Assembly (NCBI GenBank): GCA_017794825.1
Contig: CP051237.1
Location: 4,358,501 to 4,422,500 of the forward strand
From: Pararhizobium sp.
GTDB taxonomy: Bacteria; Pseudomonadota; Alphaproteobacteria; Rhizobiales; Rhizobiaceae
Direction of reading: 5' to 3'
Length of the DNA stretch: 64,000 nucleotides
The notes under the pieces were generated by a model. That model saw only the letters and a program-made list of their open reading frames with translations. It was not told the origin of the DNA and ran no database searches. A program made the position numbers and the translations under genes. Below, piece after piece: positions 41,611-50,414 of this stretch (position 1 is the first letter of the stretch; each line of letters begins with the position of its first letter).

Positions 41611-42231
41611 ATGAGTCAAGGCAGTGAGCATCGCAAGAGAAAACCCGGACGGCCGCGCGACGAGAGTGCGCGGAAGGCGATACTGGACGCGGCTTATCGC
41701 ATGCTGATGGAGCGTGGACTCGGCCGACTTACAGTTGAGGCGGTTGCAGGCGAGGCCGGCGTGGGCAAACCCACCATCTATCGCTACTGGGCGAACGCCC
41801 AGGAACTGGCCATGGCGGCGCTGATTTCACGCACCAGTTTTCGGGATTCCGATCCGGATGAGGCCGTTCCCCTCGATACGGCGCTGAAGGCGCACATGGC
41901 GGATGTCGTGGCTGTCTTCTCCACTGCGCGTGGACGCCAGATCGTGTCGACCATGGCCTCGGCCGACACGGAAAGCGAATTGTCGAAAGCCTTCCGCGGA
42001 CAGATTATCGAGGGCAGCCGCGCCATCGGTCGGGAGATCCTCATAGCGGCCGAAAATCGCGGAGAAATTCATCTCGGCGACAGCGTCGAACAGGTGCTCG
42101 ACTTCCTCTATGCGCCGGTGTTTTACCGACTGCTGACCGGCAAACCGATTGACCGTGACTATACGGATCGAACGGTCGAACTTATCGACCGTTTGCTGTC
42201 GGGTTGCAGCTGCGGCTCCGCCATGAAATAA
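41611..42231 (+). CDS. TetR/AcrR-family regulator
   Basis: 206 residues. N-terminal K-R-K-P-G-R-P-R-D-E-S-A-R-K-A-I-L-D-A-A helix, then L-T-V-E-A-V-A-G-E-A-G-V-G-K-P-T-I-Y-R-Y-W recognition helix (residues about 35-55) and the TetR_C_11-type C-terminal domain. Divergent from VOC-cupin and 38 bases ahead of benE. It could control both. A link to the distant TetR palindrome at 17341 is not supported by sequence (the local site is different). Confidence 0.87.
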   Translation: MSQGSEHRKRKPGRPRDESARKAILDAAYRMLMERGLGRLTVEAVAGEAGVGKPTIYRYWANAQELAMAALISRTSFRDSDPDEAVPLDTALKAHMADVVAVFSTARGRQIVSTMASADTESELSKAFRGQIIEGSRAIGREILIAAENRGEIHLGDSVEQVLDFLYAPVFYRLLTGKPIDRDYTDRTVELIDRLLSGCSCGSAMK

Positions 42232-42269
42232 GCTTCCTGCCTAAACTGCAGTCTTTCCTGAGGCGTCTC

Positions 42270-43499
42270 ATGCGGCTCGAACGCCCGCCTTTCCTGACAC
42301 TTGACCTTCCTGGTCTGCTCGGTGGAGTTCGCGGGGGCAATATCGTCAACGCGGTCGTCGCGTTTCTTTTTGCCGCCTCCGCGCCAGTGGCGATCATTCT
42401 AGCGGCGGGAGCGGTCGGCGGCCTTGCCGAAACAGATATCGCCTCCTGGATATTCGGATGCTTTTTCATCAACGGGCTGATCTCGCTAGCCTTTTGCCTT
42501 GTCTACCGTCAGCCGCTGGTCTTCTTTTGGACTATTCCCGGCACTGTTCTTGTCGGCCAGGCGCTTGAGCATCTCGCGTTTGCGCAGGTGATCGGCGCCT
42601 ACTATGTCACCGGCGTGCTCATGCTGGTCCTCGGTCTGACTGGCTGGATGCGCAAGTGCATGGCTCTTCTGCCCATGCCGATCGTAATGGCGATGGTGGC
42701 CGGAGTGTTTCTCCAGTTCGGCCTCGACCTCATTTTTGCGATCCGCGACGGGTTCGTCATTGCCGCGCCAATGACAGCGGTCTTCTTGCTGCTCTCGGCC
42801 GTTCGCCCGCTTGGCCGCGTATTGCCGCCTTTGATTGGCGCGCTTGTCACCGGCATCATTGTCATCGCCCTGTCAGGCGCGTTCGACGTGAGCGAATCGG
42901 CGGTTCCGATCCTTGCTGGTCCCAACCTGTACCGACCGGAATTTTCCTGGGCCGCGATGGTCGAACTCGTGCTGCCGCTTACCATCACCGTACTGGCGGC
43001 CCAGAATGCACAGGGCTTCGCCGTGCTCGAGCAATCAGGGCACAAGCCGCCTATCAACATGGTCACGGCGGCGTGCGGCGTTGGCTCCGTGATCGGAGCA
43101 ATGGTGGGCACAGTTTCGACCTGCCTCACCGGACCGGTCAACGCCATACTCGCCAGTGGTGGAGACAAGGAGAGGCACTACGTTGCAGGCGTCATGGTGG
43201 CGCTGCTCGCCTTGCTGTTCGGCATATTCGCTCCGGTCTTCACGCGCTTCATGCTGGCGACGCCCGTGGCCTTCCTCGCCGCGCTTGCGGGCCTAGCGCT
43301 TTTGCGTATCCTCGAGCGAGCTTTCATTGTCTCCTTCAAGGGCGCCTTTTCCCACGGCGCGACGGTCGCCTTTCTCGTTACTGTCGCCAATGTCCCGATC
43401 CTTTCAATCGGCGCTCCTTTTTGGGGCTTGCTGATCGGATTCGCCGTGTCCTGGGTGCTCGAAAGACCCGATTTCGAGAAGCTTTCCGAGGAATTGTGA
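42270..43499 (+). CDS. benE: Benzoate/H+ symporter BenE-family transporter
   Basis: 409 residues with about 12 helices of the BenE family: G-G-V-R-G-G-N-I-V-N-A-V-V-A-F-L-F-A-A-S-A-P at the N-terminus, the substrate region A-A-Q-N-A-Q-G-F-A-V-L, and M-V-G-T-V-S-T-C-L-T-G-P-V-N-A-I. It imports benzoate or other aromatic acids. ATG at 42270 follows GAGG. Its presence 3 kb after the aminobenzoate operon suggests a second uptake route. The TetR gene directly before it may regulate it. Confidence 0.9.
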   Translation: MRLERPPFLTLDLPGLLGGVRGGNIVNAVVAFLFAASAPVAIILAAGAVGGLAETDIASWIFGCFFINGLISLAFCLVYRQPLVFFWTIPGTVLVGQALEHLAFAQVIGAYYVTGVLMLVLGLTGWMRKCMALLPMPIVMAMVAGVFLQFGLDLIFAIRDGFVIAAPMTAVFLLLSAVRPLGRVLPPLIGALVTGIIVIALSGAFDVSESAVPILAGPNLYRPEFSWAAMVELVLPLTITVLAAQNAQGFAVLEQSGHKPPINMVTAACGVGSVIGAMVGTVSTCLTGPVNAILASGGDKERHYVAGVMVALLALLFGIFAPVFTRFMLATPVAFLAALAGLALLRILERAFIVSFKGAFSHGATVAFLVTVANVPILSIGAPFWGLLIGFAVSWVLERPDFEKLSEEL

Positions 43500-43576
43500 A
43501 GAGACACCGAGCGCAATCAAACGACCTTCGCGCCAATTTGATTGCCATTGAACATGCCAAGGGGCATTCTCTGAGC

Positions 43577-43933
43577 ATGACGTCCTTTGACAACCATGAC
43601 GCCTATATAGCAGCCGCGCCGGAGCAGTTTCGCGATATGCTGCGACATCTGCGTGTTCAGCTCTCGCGTGCATTGCCGGAGGCAGAAGAAGTTATCAAAT
43701 ACGACATGCCCGGATTTCAGATCGAAGATACGATTATTGCAGGCTACGCCGCCTTCAGCAAACAATGTGGTCTGTATGTTGACCCGGGTGCAATCGCCGC
43801 TCACGCCGACGAGATATCTTCCCTGAAGCTCAAGGCAACCAGGACAGGTGTTACATTCTCGCCCGGCAAACCCATTACGGATGAACTGGTTGAAAAACTC
43901 GCGGTTGGTTCGCGCATTGCAAAGGGGTATTAG
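43577..43933 (+). CDS. DUF1801 (YdhG-like) protein
   Basis: 118 residues similar to the small YdhG/DUF1801 family: Y-I-A-A-A-P-E-Q-F-R-D-M-L-R-H-L-R-V-Q-L-S-R-A-L-P-E-A-E-E-V-I-K-Y-D-M-P-G-F near the N-terminus. Some relatives are described as frataxin-like iron chaperones, but function is unproven. The gene starts 77 bases after benE with no strong ribosome binding site; a chance extension upstream inside benE is ruled out by amino-acid content. Confidence 0.78.
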   Translation: MTSFDNHDAYIAAAPEQFRDMLRHLRVQLSRALPEAEEVIKYDMPGFQIEDTIIAGYAAFSKQCGLYVDPGAIAAHADEISSLKLKATRTGVTFSPGKPITDELVEKLAVGSRIAKGY

Positions 43934-44010
43934 CAATCGTCGTCATCACCCGTTGTTCGACAGGATAACTCCATCTTGTTCAGGCCCGACAAACCTCAAG
44001 TAAAGAGCCT

Positions 44011-44724
44011 GTGAAAAGCGGTAGAAACCCCAATTTGATGTTTCTGGCGATCGCATCCGGCAGCTCCGATGTGATCGCCTTTCTGCTGCTTGGACATGTC
44101 TTTGCATCTGCGATGACTGGAAACACGGCATTGCTGGGAATCGCCTTGGCCAGCGGAAATCTTCTCTCCGTGACCCAACCTCTCTGCGCTCTCCTCGGAT
44201 TCGCCGCCGGCGTCGCCCTGGCGACGCTGATCTACAACCGATATCTGGCGCAAGATCCGAAAGAGCGCGTTGCACAAATCCTTCTTGCACTGGAGATTCT
44301 GTTTCTTGCTCTGTTCGCTCTGATCCTGGAATTCGGCCTTTCATCGGCCGGGCAAACAATCCGGTATGTCCTGATTTTGCTTGGCTCCATGGCAATGGGA
44401 ATACAGGGCGTTGCGGCAAGACAGCTCAATGCGCCTGGTGTAAACACGATCGTGTTTACGACGACGCTTGTCACCATCGTTTCCACTACCGTCGGGCTCC
44501 TGTCCGGGCGCGTCAAGGATTCACAGGAGCGTTCCAATACGCTGTTTCAGATTTCGGCTTTGTCTGCCTATGGCGGCGGCGCGATGCTGGCCGGGTTCTT
44601 GTATTGGACTGAATTTTCATTTCTTCCGTGGCTTCCGGCCGCCGCCGTCCTCGTGGTTATGTTGCGGAAATATGTTGGCGCGCAGCATTCCGATCCTAAC
44701 AATCCCATTGACAGCCCAAGGTAG
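44011..44724 (+). CDS. DUF1275 (YoaK) family membrane protein
   Basis: 237 residues with six predicted helices and the DUF1275 pattern: G-S-S-D-V-I-A-F-L-L-L-G-x-V-F-A-S-A-M-T-G-N-T at residues 17-40, then Q-G-V-A-A-R-Q-L-N-A-P-G-V-N-T-I-V-F-T-T-T-L. The family is of unknown role. The start is GTG at 44011 with a poor ribosome binding site. Convergent with the lipase gene; a hairpin lies between. Confidence 0.85.
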   Translation: MKSGRNPNLMFLAIASGSSDVIAFLLLGHVFASAMTGNTALLGIALASGNLLSVTQPLCALLGFAAGVALATLIYNRYLAQDPKERVAQILLALEILFLALFALILEFGLSSAGQTIRYVLILLGSMAMGIQGVAARQLNAPGVNTIVFTTTLVTIVSTTVGLLSGRVKDSQERSNTLFQISALSAYGGGAMLAGFLYWTEFSFLPWLPAAAVLVVMLRKYVGAQHSDPNNPIDSPR

Positions 44725-44827
44725 ATACGGCGATGCGACGCCGAGCAATTTCAAACTGAAAGGCGCTTGGGAGCGCACATCAGCGTCCTGAATTGGCGCG
44801 GTTTGCTACGCGAGCATCATGCAGCTC

Positions 44828-44848
44828 GGCCGGACGCTGCGTCCGGCC
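44828..44848. terminator. Hairpin between convergent genes
   Basis: CGGCCGGACG and CGTCCGGCCG form a 10-bp perfect stem with a 3-base loop, between the DUF1275 gene (plus strand) and the lipase gene (minus strand). No long T-run follows on either side, so it may be a weak bidirectional terminator. Confidence 0.5.
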
Positions 44849-44863
44849 GCAAATACTTTCATG

Positions 44864-45715
44864 TCAATGCAGGCGCCCGTCGATCCACCTTGCCATGTCA
44901 TCGACGACATCCTGTCTGCCCAGGTCGGCGAGCAGGTCGTGGAAACGGCCTTCGTAGAGTTTGAGCGTCTTGTCCTTTGAACCGGCGCGGTCATGGAACA
45001 TCTCGCTCCCGGCCGGAACGGTGGCCTTGTCGGCCGTGCCGTGCATGATCAGGACAGGCAGAGTAACCTTGCCGAATTCCCTTTCGAGCCGCTCGTCCGC
45101 GCGCACCAGCGCCGCGACGGTCGCGGCAGGTTGTTTTTCGTTGCGGGTCAGCGGATCGGCGTTCAGCTGCGCGACCGCTTTCCGATCTCGCGAGAAATCC
45201 TCGTTCTTGAGCCGCAGCACGGGCAGGCCCGGCGCAATTCGGCTCAAACCCTTGATGAGGGCGAGAGCCGGACGCGGAGCATAGACCCGGAACGCGAAAC
45301 TCTCGCATATGAAGCCGGCGAGTTGCTTCTGGTTGTCCAGGACGTAGGTGCAGGATACAACGCCGCCTGCGCTGTGTCCCAGCAGGTAGACAGACAGTCC
45401 TGCGTCCTTGCACTTGGCGATCGAAATCAGTTTGGCGAGGCCGTCGACATACTGGTCGATATGATCGACGTAGAAGCGGCGTCCGCCGGATTTGCCGCGA
45501 CCGCGAAGATCGATGGCATGAACGATGAAGCCTCTGCCGGCGAACTGCTCCGCCGCCCAGACGTATTGCCCGCCATGCGAGTTCACGCCATGGCATATTA
45601 CGATGATGGCGCGCGGCGCGCCTGTTGGTCGCCAGGTTCTGTAGAAAATCTTCACACCTTCGGAATCGAGAAAGGTTTCCTCGGTCGCCACGTATTGCGG
45701 ATGATGGGTCATCAT
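44864..45715 (-). CDS. Lysophospholipase/monoacylglycerol-lipase-like alpha/beta-hydrolase
   Basis: 283 residues, serine hydrolase of the PldB/MGL type. V-I-C-H-G-V-N-S-H-G-G gives the oxyanion hole, G-H-S-A-G-G the nucleophile, H-G-T-A-D-K-A-T the acid and R-F-H-D-L-L the His region. D-L-R-G-R-G-K-S-G-G-R-R is the hallmark of lysophospholipases. Last of three hydrolases in a row on the minus strand behind a two-component system. Confidence 0.87.
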   Translation of the reverse strand: MMTHHPQYVATEETFLDSEGVKIFYRTWRPTGAPRAIIVICHGVNSHGGQYVWAAEQFAGRGFIVHAIDLRGRGKSGGRRFYVDHIDQYVDGLAKLISIAKCKDAGLSVYLLGHSAGGVVSCTYVLDNQKQLAGFICESFAFRVYAPRPALALIKGLSRIAPGLPVLRLKNEDFSRDRKAVAQLNADPLTRNEKQPAATVAALVRADERLEREFGKVTLPVLIMHGTADKATVPAGSEMFHDRAGSKDKTLKLYEGRFHDLLADLGRQDVVDDMARWIDGRLH

Positions 45716-45748
45716 GGTGTCTCCATTGCCGGTTTTGCGCCGCCCGTA

Positions 45749-46591
45749 TCAGGCGGCGGCCTCAACTGTCTGGCTCTGAATGAAAGCCAGCAGATCGGCG
45801 TTGAACTGGTCGGTATTGGTCTGGGCGAAGCCGTGCCCGCCGCCCGGATAGATTTTCAGGGTCGCGTTTTTCAGCAGTTTCGACGATTTAAGCGCGGCGG
45901 CGACGATCGGAACGATCTGATCGTCGTCTCCGTGAGCGACCAGAACCGGTATGTCGATCTTCCTGAGATCCTCGGTGTAGTCGACTTCGGAGAACTCGCG
46001 AATGCAGTCGAGCTGGCCCTTCAGACCGCCCATCATGCCCTGAAGCCAGAAAGACTGGCGCACCCCTTCCGATATCTGCGCGCCCGGCCTGTTGTAGCCG
46101 TAGAACGGCATCGTGAGGTCCAGGTAGAATTGCGACCTGTCCTCGTACGTGCCCTTGCGGATGGCGTCGAAGGCTTCGATCGGCAGACCTTCCGGATTGC
46201 TTTCGGTCCTGAGCATGAGCGGCGGGACCGCCCCCAGCAGCACGGCCTTTGCGACGCGTCCGGTTCCGTGACGGCCGAGATAATGGGCCACCTCGCCGCC
46301 GCCGGTCGAATGGCCGACCATGATCAGGTTGGTCAGGTCGAGCTTCTCGATCAGCTCCGAAAGGTCGTCGGCGTACTGATCCATGTTGTTGCCGTCCCAG
46401 GTCTGGGTCGACCGGCCATGACTGCGGCGGTCGTGCGCGATGACGCGGAATCCGCGCTGGCCGAGGAAAACCATCTGGGCGTCCCACGCATCCGCCGAAA
46501 GCGGCCAGCCGTGGGAAAACAGCACTGGCTGTCCCGTTCCCCAATCCTTGTAGAATATCTGCGCACCGTCAGTCGTCGTAATCGTAGGCAT
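45749..46591 (-). CDS. Non-haem chloroperoxidase/arylesterase-like alpha/beta-hydrolase
   Basis: 280 residues. D-G-A-Q-I-F-Y-K-D-W-G-T-G-Q-P-V-L-F-S-H-G-W-P-L at the start, the elbow G-H-S-T-G-G-G-E, H-G-D-D-D-Q-I-V-P and G-G-G-H-G-F-A are typical of the bacterial non-haem chloroperoxidase group. Members hydrolyse esters or, with peroxide, make peracids. ATG at 46591 follows AAGGAG; an upstream open part (to 46732) overlaps the next gene and does not look coding. Confidence 0.88.
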   Translation of the reverse strand: MPTITTTDGAQIFYKDWGTGQPVLFSHGWPLSADAWDAQMVFLGQRGFRVIAHDRRSHGRSTQTWDGNNMDQYADDLSELIEKLDLTNLIMVGHSTGGGEVAHYLGRHGTGRVAKAVLLGAVPPLMLRTESNPEGLPIEAFDAIRKGTYEDRSQFYLDLTMPFYGYNRPGAQISEGVRQSFWLQGMMGGLKGQLDCIREFSEVDYTEDLRKIDIPVLVAHGDDDQIVPIVAAALKSSKLLKNATLKIYPGGGHGFAQTNTDQFNADLLAFIQSQTVEAAA

Positions 46592-46623
46592 GAGTTTCTC
46601 CTTTGGTTGAGCGCGCGTTGAGG

Positions 46624-47487
46624 TCAGGCGTTGCGAACGAAGCTGGCGATGATCTCGGCCGAGAATTCCGGATACTGGTGCTGTGGTCCGTGACCCGCCT
46701 GCGGAAGGTTCACAAGATGCAGCGTCGGCCACTTGCCGTTCAGCGCGTGCCAGTTCTCGACCGGAAAGACGATTTCGCGATCGCCGGAAATGACCAGCAC
46801 CGGAATGTCCGTCTTCTCGAAGAAAGCCTGATAACGGCCGTCATCGGGGAAAACCGCTCTGGGGTCGGATGATTCCTTCAGGATCCTGACGAATGTGTCT
46901 TTCGGGATAGGGGGGCTGCGATCGGCGTTGCGCGACTGGATCCGCTCGTGCGAGGCGTCGGCCGCGGCGCGGCTCTTTTCCGACGCCGGATCGAAAAACA
47001 GGATGTATTCATCGGTCAGATCATAGACTGGCTTCAGCGCCGTAGGCAGAAAAATGGGATCGATCTGATGTTTCTGTTCTCCGGGCGGAACGGTTCCGAT
47101 AAGAACCGCGTGCGACGCCAGTTGCGGATAGGTGGCGGTGAATATCTGAGCCGCTATGCCGCCAATGGACCAGCCGGCGATTACCACCCGTTCCAGGCCG
47201 AGCGCGTCGGCCAGGTCTTTGGCGTCTTCCGCCATCGCCTTCCGCCTGTAGCTGGCGGTTCCGGTCGATTGGCCCAGGCCGCTGTAGTCGAAGGTGATGA
47301 CCGTGAAATGTCTCGCCAGCGTATCGAGGAATGCCGGATCCCAGTCATCCATCACTCCGCGAAACCTCAGGCAAAGGATCATTGCCGGACCCTGTCCGAG
47401 GATCCGATAGGCGATTTTGCGGCCGCGGCTTTCTGCGAATTGTGTGGGGGTCGTCCGTGCGTCAAGTGGTCTTGCGATGTGGTTCAT
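46624..47487 (-). CDS. Alpha/beta-hydrolase
   Basis: 287 residues with an alpha/beta-hydrolase fold. The N-terminal K-I-A-Y-R-I-L-G-Q-G-P-A-M-I-L, the nucleophile elbow G-W-S-I-G-G and acid/His region S-G-D-R-E-I-V-F-P and A-G-H-G-P show a Ser-Asp-His triad. At the oxyanion position R-F-R-G-V replaces the common H-G, so the substrate pocket may differ. It lies 32 bases upstream of the chloroperoxidase-like gene in the same transcript. Confidence 0.82.
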   Translation of the reverse strand: MNHIARPLDARTTPTQFAESRGRKIAYRILGQGPAMILCLRFRGVMDDWDPAFLDTLARHFTVITFDYSGLGQSTGTASYRRKAMAEDAKDLADALGLERVVIAGWSIGGIAAQIFTATYPQLASHAVLIGTVPPGEQKHQIDPIFLPTALKPVYDLTDEYILFFDPASEKSRAAADASHERIQSRNADRSPPIPKDTFVRILKESSDPRAVFPDDGRYQAFFEKTDIPVLVISGDREIVFPVENWHALNGKWPTLHLVNLPQAGHGPQHQYPEFSAEIIASFVRNA

Positions 47488-47607
47488 GGCTCTGTCTCCC
47501 TTGAGGTCGGTCGGTGTCGAGCGACGTGGACAGAATGACGCACAGTCAGGCCTGCGTTCTATTATACGCGCGGGATCGGCGGCTAAACCTTCGTATGACC
47601 AGAAGGC

Positions 47608-49203
47608 TCAGCCGTTTGCAAAAACGGGAAGGTGAATACGGAATTCAGCGCCGCCTTCGGCGCGGTTCTCCGTCGAAATCGTTCCGCCGAGACCGTCGAC
47701 GATCGACCTCGTGATCGCCAGACCAAGACCCATGCCCTCTTTGCGCGTTGTGAAAAAACTGTCGAATAGGCGCGGAAGATCGTCGGGCCGGAAACCGGGG
47801 CCGTTGTCCCTGACAGTGACGAGGACGGAGTCATCGCCTGCAACCCGTGTGAGCAATTCAAGCTTCGGTTCTGTAGTGTCGGATCCGACGAGAGCCTGGA
47901 TGGCGTTCATGGAGAGATTGACAAAGACTTGCTGGACCTGAACCCGGTCCGCCACGATCTTCGGCGCATACTCGGACAAATCCAGAAAGAGCTGGATTTC
48001 GTTCTTTCGTAGTTCGTCGCGCAGGAACAGCGCCGTTTCCTCGATGACCGCGTTGAGCGACAGGACAGTGGGCTTGATTGTCCCGCCCGCCGCCATAGTC
48101 CTTATGCGTCCTATGATCTCGGAGGCGCGATTGGCGTCCTCGACCACCCGTTCCATCGAAACCTGAGCCTCCGGCAGGTTCGGTTCGTTGCGGGACAGCC
48201 ACCGCAGGCCTGCGGCGGCGTTCGCATGAATTGCCGCGAGAGGCTGGTTGACCTCATGTGCGATCGACGCGGCGAATTCACCCAGCATGGAAATCCGGGC
48301 TGCGTGTGCGAGGTTGTTCTGCATCTCGGCGACGGCGGCGCGCGCCGCCACCTGTTCGGACATGTCGATAACGCCGATGAGAAGGGTGCCCTTGTTCATC
48401 GTGTCCGGTGGAAAACAGGCGGTGAAGAGCGCATCGAATTCTTTTCCGTCGATGCGCCGGAGCCGGGTTTCCGCCGAGTAGTTCGGCTTTCCGGTGATGG
48501 CGGCGATGACCGACGCCGCGAAAACGCCGGTGCTATCCTGAGGCCAGAACGGTTCGACGCTCCCGAGCAGTTCTTTCCTTTCGCCACGGCCGAACAGCCT
48601 TACGGTCTGTTCGTTGATGTCGATAACGCGGGTCGCTCTCATCATTTCACGCACGAACTGCGGATTGGCTGCGAAATAGGACTCGTAGTCGTTGACGGCG
48701 CCGGTCTTCCTGAGCCGGTAGAGCATCTCCCCGACGGGAAAGAAATCCAGCTCCCAGAAGGACGCCGCCATGGCCTGAAAGAGGTTTCGGTATCGATGCT
48801 CGCTTTTCTGGAGCAACGCCTCCGCTTCACGCACACTCGTGACGTCCCTCCCGGTCTCAATGAACCGCATGCGCCCGTCCGGCGCCCGGTCGGACCGGCA
48901 GCGTACTTCGATCAGCCTCTTTTCACCGTCGGCTCCATCGCGCCAAATCTCACCCTGCCACGCGTCTTGCCGGTCTGCTGGATACTGTTGCGTTCCGAAA
49001 AGCGCGTCGACTGTACGGCCCAGGACCGATTTACGAGGCCAGCCATACATCTCTTCGGAGGCCGCGTTCCAGAACAGGATCGCGCCGTCGGCGTCGGTCA
49101 GTATGATGCTCTCGTGAACAAGATCCAGAAGCTCGGGCGCAGCCAGGCGCATGGCCTGAGCAGTATTATCCTCGATGTTGTCGCTATCGGTTGCGTCAGT
49201 CAT
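47608..49203 (-). CDS. PAS-domain sensor histidine kinase
   Basis: 531 residues, no membrane segment seen, so cytoplasmic. Two or three PAS regions: residues 24-125 (W-N-A-A-S-E-E-M-Y-G-W) and a second, longer PAS-like part at 135-290. The HisKA box is at about 300-360 with H316 in S-I-A-H-E-V-N-Q-P-L, then HATPase (N-A-I-Q-A-L, D-N-G-P-G-F, G-L-G-L-A-I). The N-Q-P-L phospho-box is of the FixL/DctB group. ATGA overlap with the receiver-only gene upstream shows coupling. Signal unknown. Confidence 0.9.
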   Translation of the reverse strand: MTDATDSDNIEDNTAQAMRLAAPELLDLVHESIILTDADGAILFWNAASEEMYGWPRKSVLGRTVDALFGTQQYPADRQDAWQGEIWRDGADGEKRLIEVRCRSDRAPDGRMRFIETGRDVTSVREAEALLQKSEHRYRNLFQAMAASFWELDFFPVGEMLYRLRKTGAVNDYESYFAANPQFVREMMRATRVIDINEQTVRLFGRGERKELLGSVEPFWPQDSTGVFAASVIAAITGKPNYSAETRLRRIDGKEFDALFTACFPPDTMNKGTLLIGVIDMSEQVAARAAVAEMQNNLAHAARISMLGEFAASIAHEVNQPLAAIHANAAAGLRWLSRNEPNLPEAQVSMERVVEDANRASEIIGRIRTMAAGGTIKPTVLSLNAVIEETALFLRDELRKNEIQLFLDLSEYAPKIVADRVQVQQVFVNLSMNAIQALVGSDTTEPKLELLTRVAGDDSVLVTVRDNGPGFRPDDLPRLFDSFFTTRKEGMGLGLAITRSIVDGLGGTISTENRAEGGAEFRIHLPVFANG

Positions 49204-49586
49204 GCATTCAGGGCGCCTTTAAGACATTCAAGCAATGTATCTATTTCCAGCGGTTTGCGCAGGATACATCTTGCGCCGCTTTCCCGGGCTTTCGCCAGCG
49301 TGGATTTTTCAGTCTGGGCTGTCACGAAAATGACAGGGACCGTATTGCCCAGCTCATCCAGTCGATGTTTGAGATCGATTCCGTTCAGACCAGGCATCTG
49401 GATGTCGCTGACCACGCAGTCCGGCTTGTCCGCCTCGCCAGATTCCAGAAAGGCCTCCGCCGATGTGAACGTCTGTGTCGCGTGGCCGAAAGACCGAAGC
49501 AGTCCGTCAAGCGCCATCCGGAACGAACGGTCGTCGTCGATGATGGCTATCAGTTTGTTATTCAAGGCATTCAATCCCGGGGGCAT
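49200..49586 (-). CDS. Stand-alone response-regulator receiver domain
   Basis: 128 residues: one CheY-like receiver with the acidic pocket I-I-D-D-D (17-19), phospho-acceptor D61 in S-D-I-Q-M-P-G, T in F-V-T-A-Q, and K in L-R-K-P-L. No output domain. It is translated from the same messenger as the kinase (four-base overlap) and the FixJ-type regulator. Likely a phosphate sink or relay intermediate. Confidence 0.9.
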   Translation of the reverse strand: MPPGLNALNNKLIAIIDDDRSFRMALDGLLRSFGHATQTFTSAEAFLESGEADKPDCVVSDIQMPGLNGIDLKHRLDELGNTVPVIFVTAQTEKSTLAKARESGARCILRKPLEIDTLLECLKGALNA

Positions 49587-49646
49587 GCGTGTGGCGTCCG
49601 CCTTCCCTTCTCATCCTTTGGCCAGCGAGGGAATCATACACAGGTG

Positions 49647-50273
49647 TTAGTCCGTCGCTCTTGCCTCTAACCCCAGCGCCGTCGCCATATGTATGAGGTC
49701 GGCGAGGGTGCGCGCTCCCATCTTGCGCATGGCTGCGCCGCGATGGATCTTGACGGTGATCTCGCTCAGGCCCAGATCTCCGGCCACCTGCTTGTTGAGA
49801 AGCCCTTTTGTAACGAGGAGCATGACTTCGCGCTCCCTTGGCGAGAGCGTCGCCAGCCGGTTTTCGAGTTCCCTGGACTGGTCCGCGGCCGCCCGGCGAT
49901 CCCGATCGCGCTGGATCGCCGCCGATACTGCGTCGAGCATATCCTGTTCGCGAAATGGCTTTGGCAGGAAATCAACGGCGCCAGCCTTCATCGCCCGCAC
50001 CGTCATCGGAATATCGCCGTGCCCCGTCATCATGACGACGGGAATGTCTATCCCCATCCCATGCAGCCGGTCCAGGAAGTCGAGACCGCTGATGCCCGGC
50101 ATGCGGACGTCGAGCACAAGGCAACATTCGATGTCCGGTTTCGCCGCCGCAAGAAAACCATCGACCGATTCATGCAACCTGCATTCGAGGCCGACTGACC
50201 GAAACAGATTGTCGAGCGCGAGCCGAAACGGCTCGTCGTCGTCAACCACGTGGACAAACGATCTCCGGTCCAT
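49647..50273 (-). CDS. FixJ-family response regulator
   Basis: 208 residues. Receiver domain 1-120 with D11-D12-D13, phospho-acceptor D55 in L-D-V-R-M-P-G and P-K-P-F; then a linker and a LuxR-type HTH (L-S-P-R-E-R-E-V-M-L-L-V-T-K-G-L-L-N-K-Q-V-A, L-S-E-I-T-V-K-I-H-R). FixJ-like proteins work with PAS kinases like the one two genes downstream. Encoded first in the block, so the pair could also regulate the three hydrolases. Confidence 0.9.
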   Translation of the reverse strand: MDRRSFVHVVDDDEPFRLALDNLFRSVGLECRLHESVDGFLAAAKPDIECCLVLDVRMPGISGLDFLDRLHGMGIDIPVVMMTGHGDIPMTVRAMKAGAVDFLPKPFREQDMLDAVSAAIQRDRDRRAAADQSRELENRLATLSPREREVMLLVTKGLLNKQVAGDLGLSEITVKIHRGAAMRKMGARTLADLIHMATALGLEARATD

Positions 50274-50414
50274 CGATGACTGGGACTCCGAATTGGTTGG
50301 AGGCTCGGTTGTATCACCAATTTCCGGTCGCGTAAGCCGGATTTGCGGATCGATCGACAGTCGCGACGGCGATCATGGCGGACATGCAATGTCGCCGACC
50401 GTTGAGCCCTTGGG

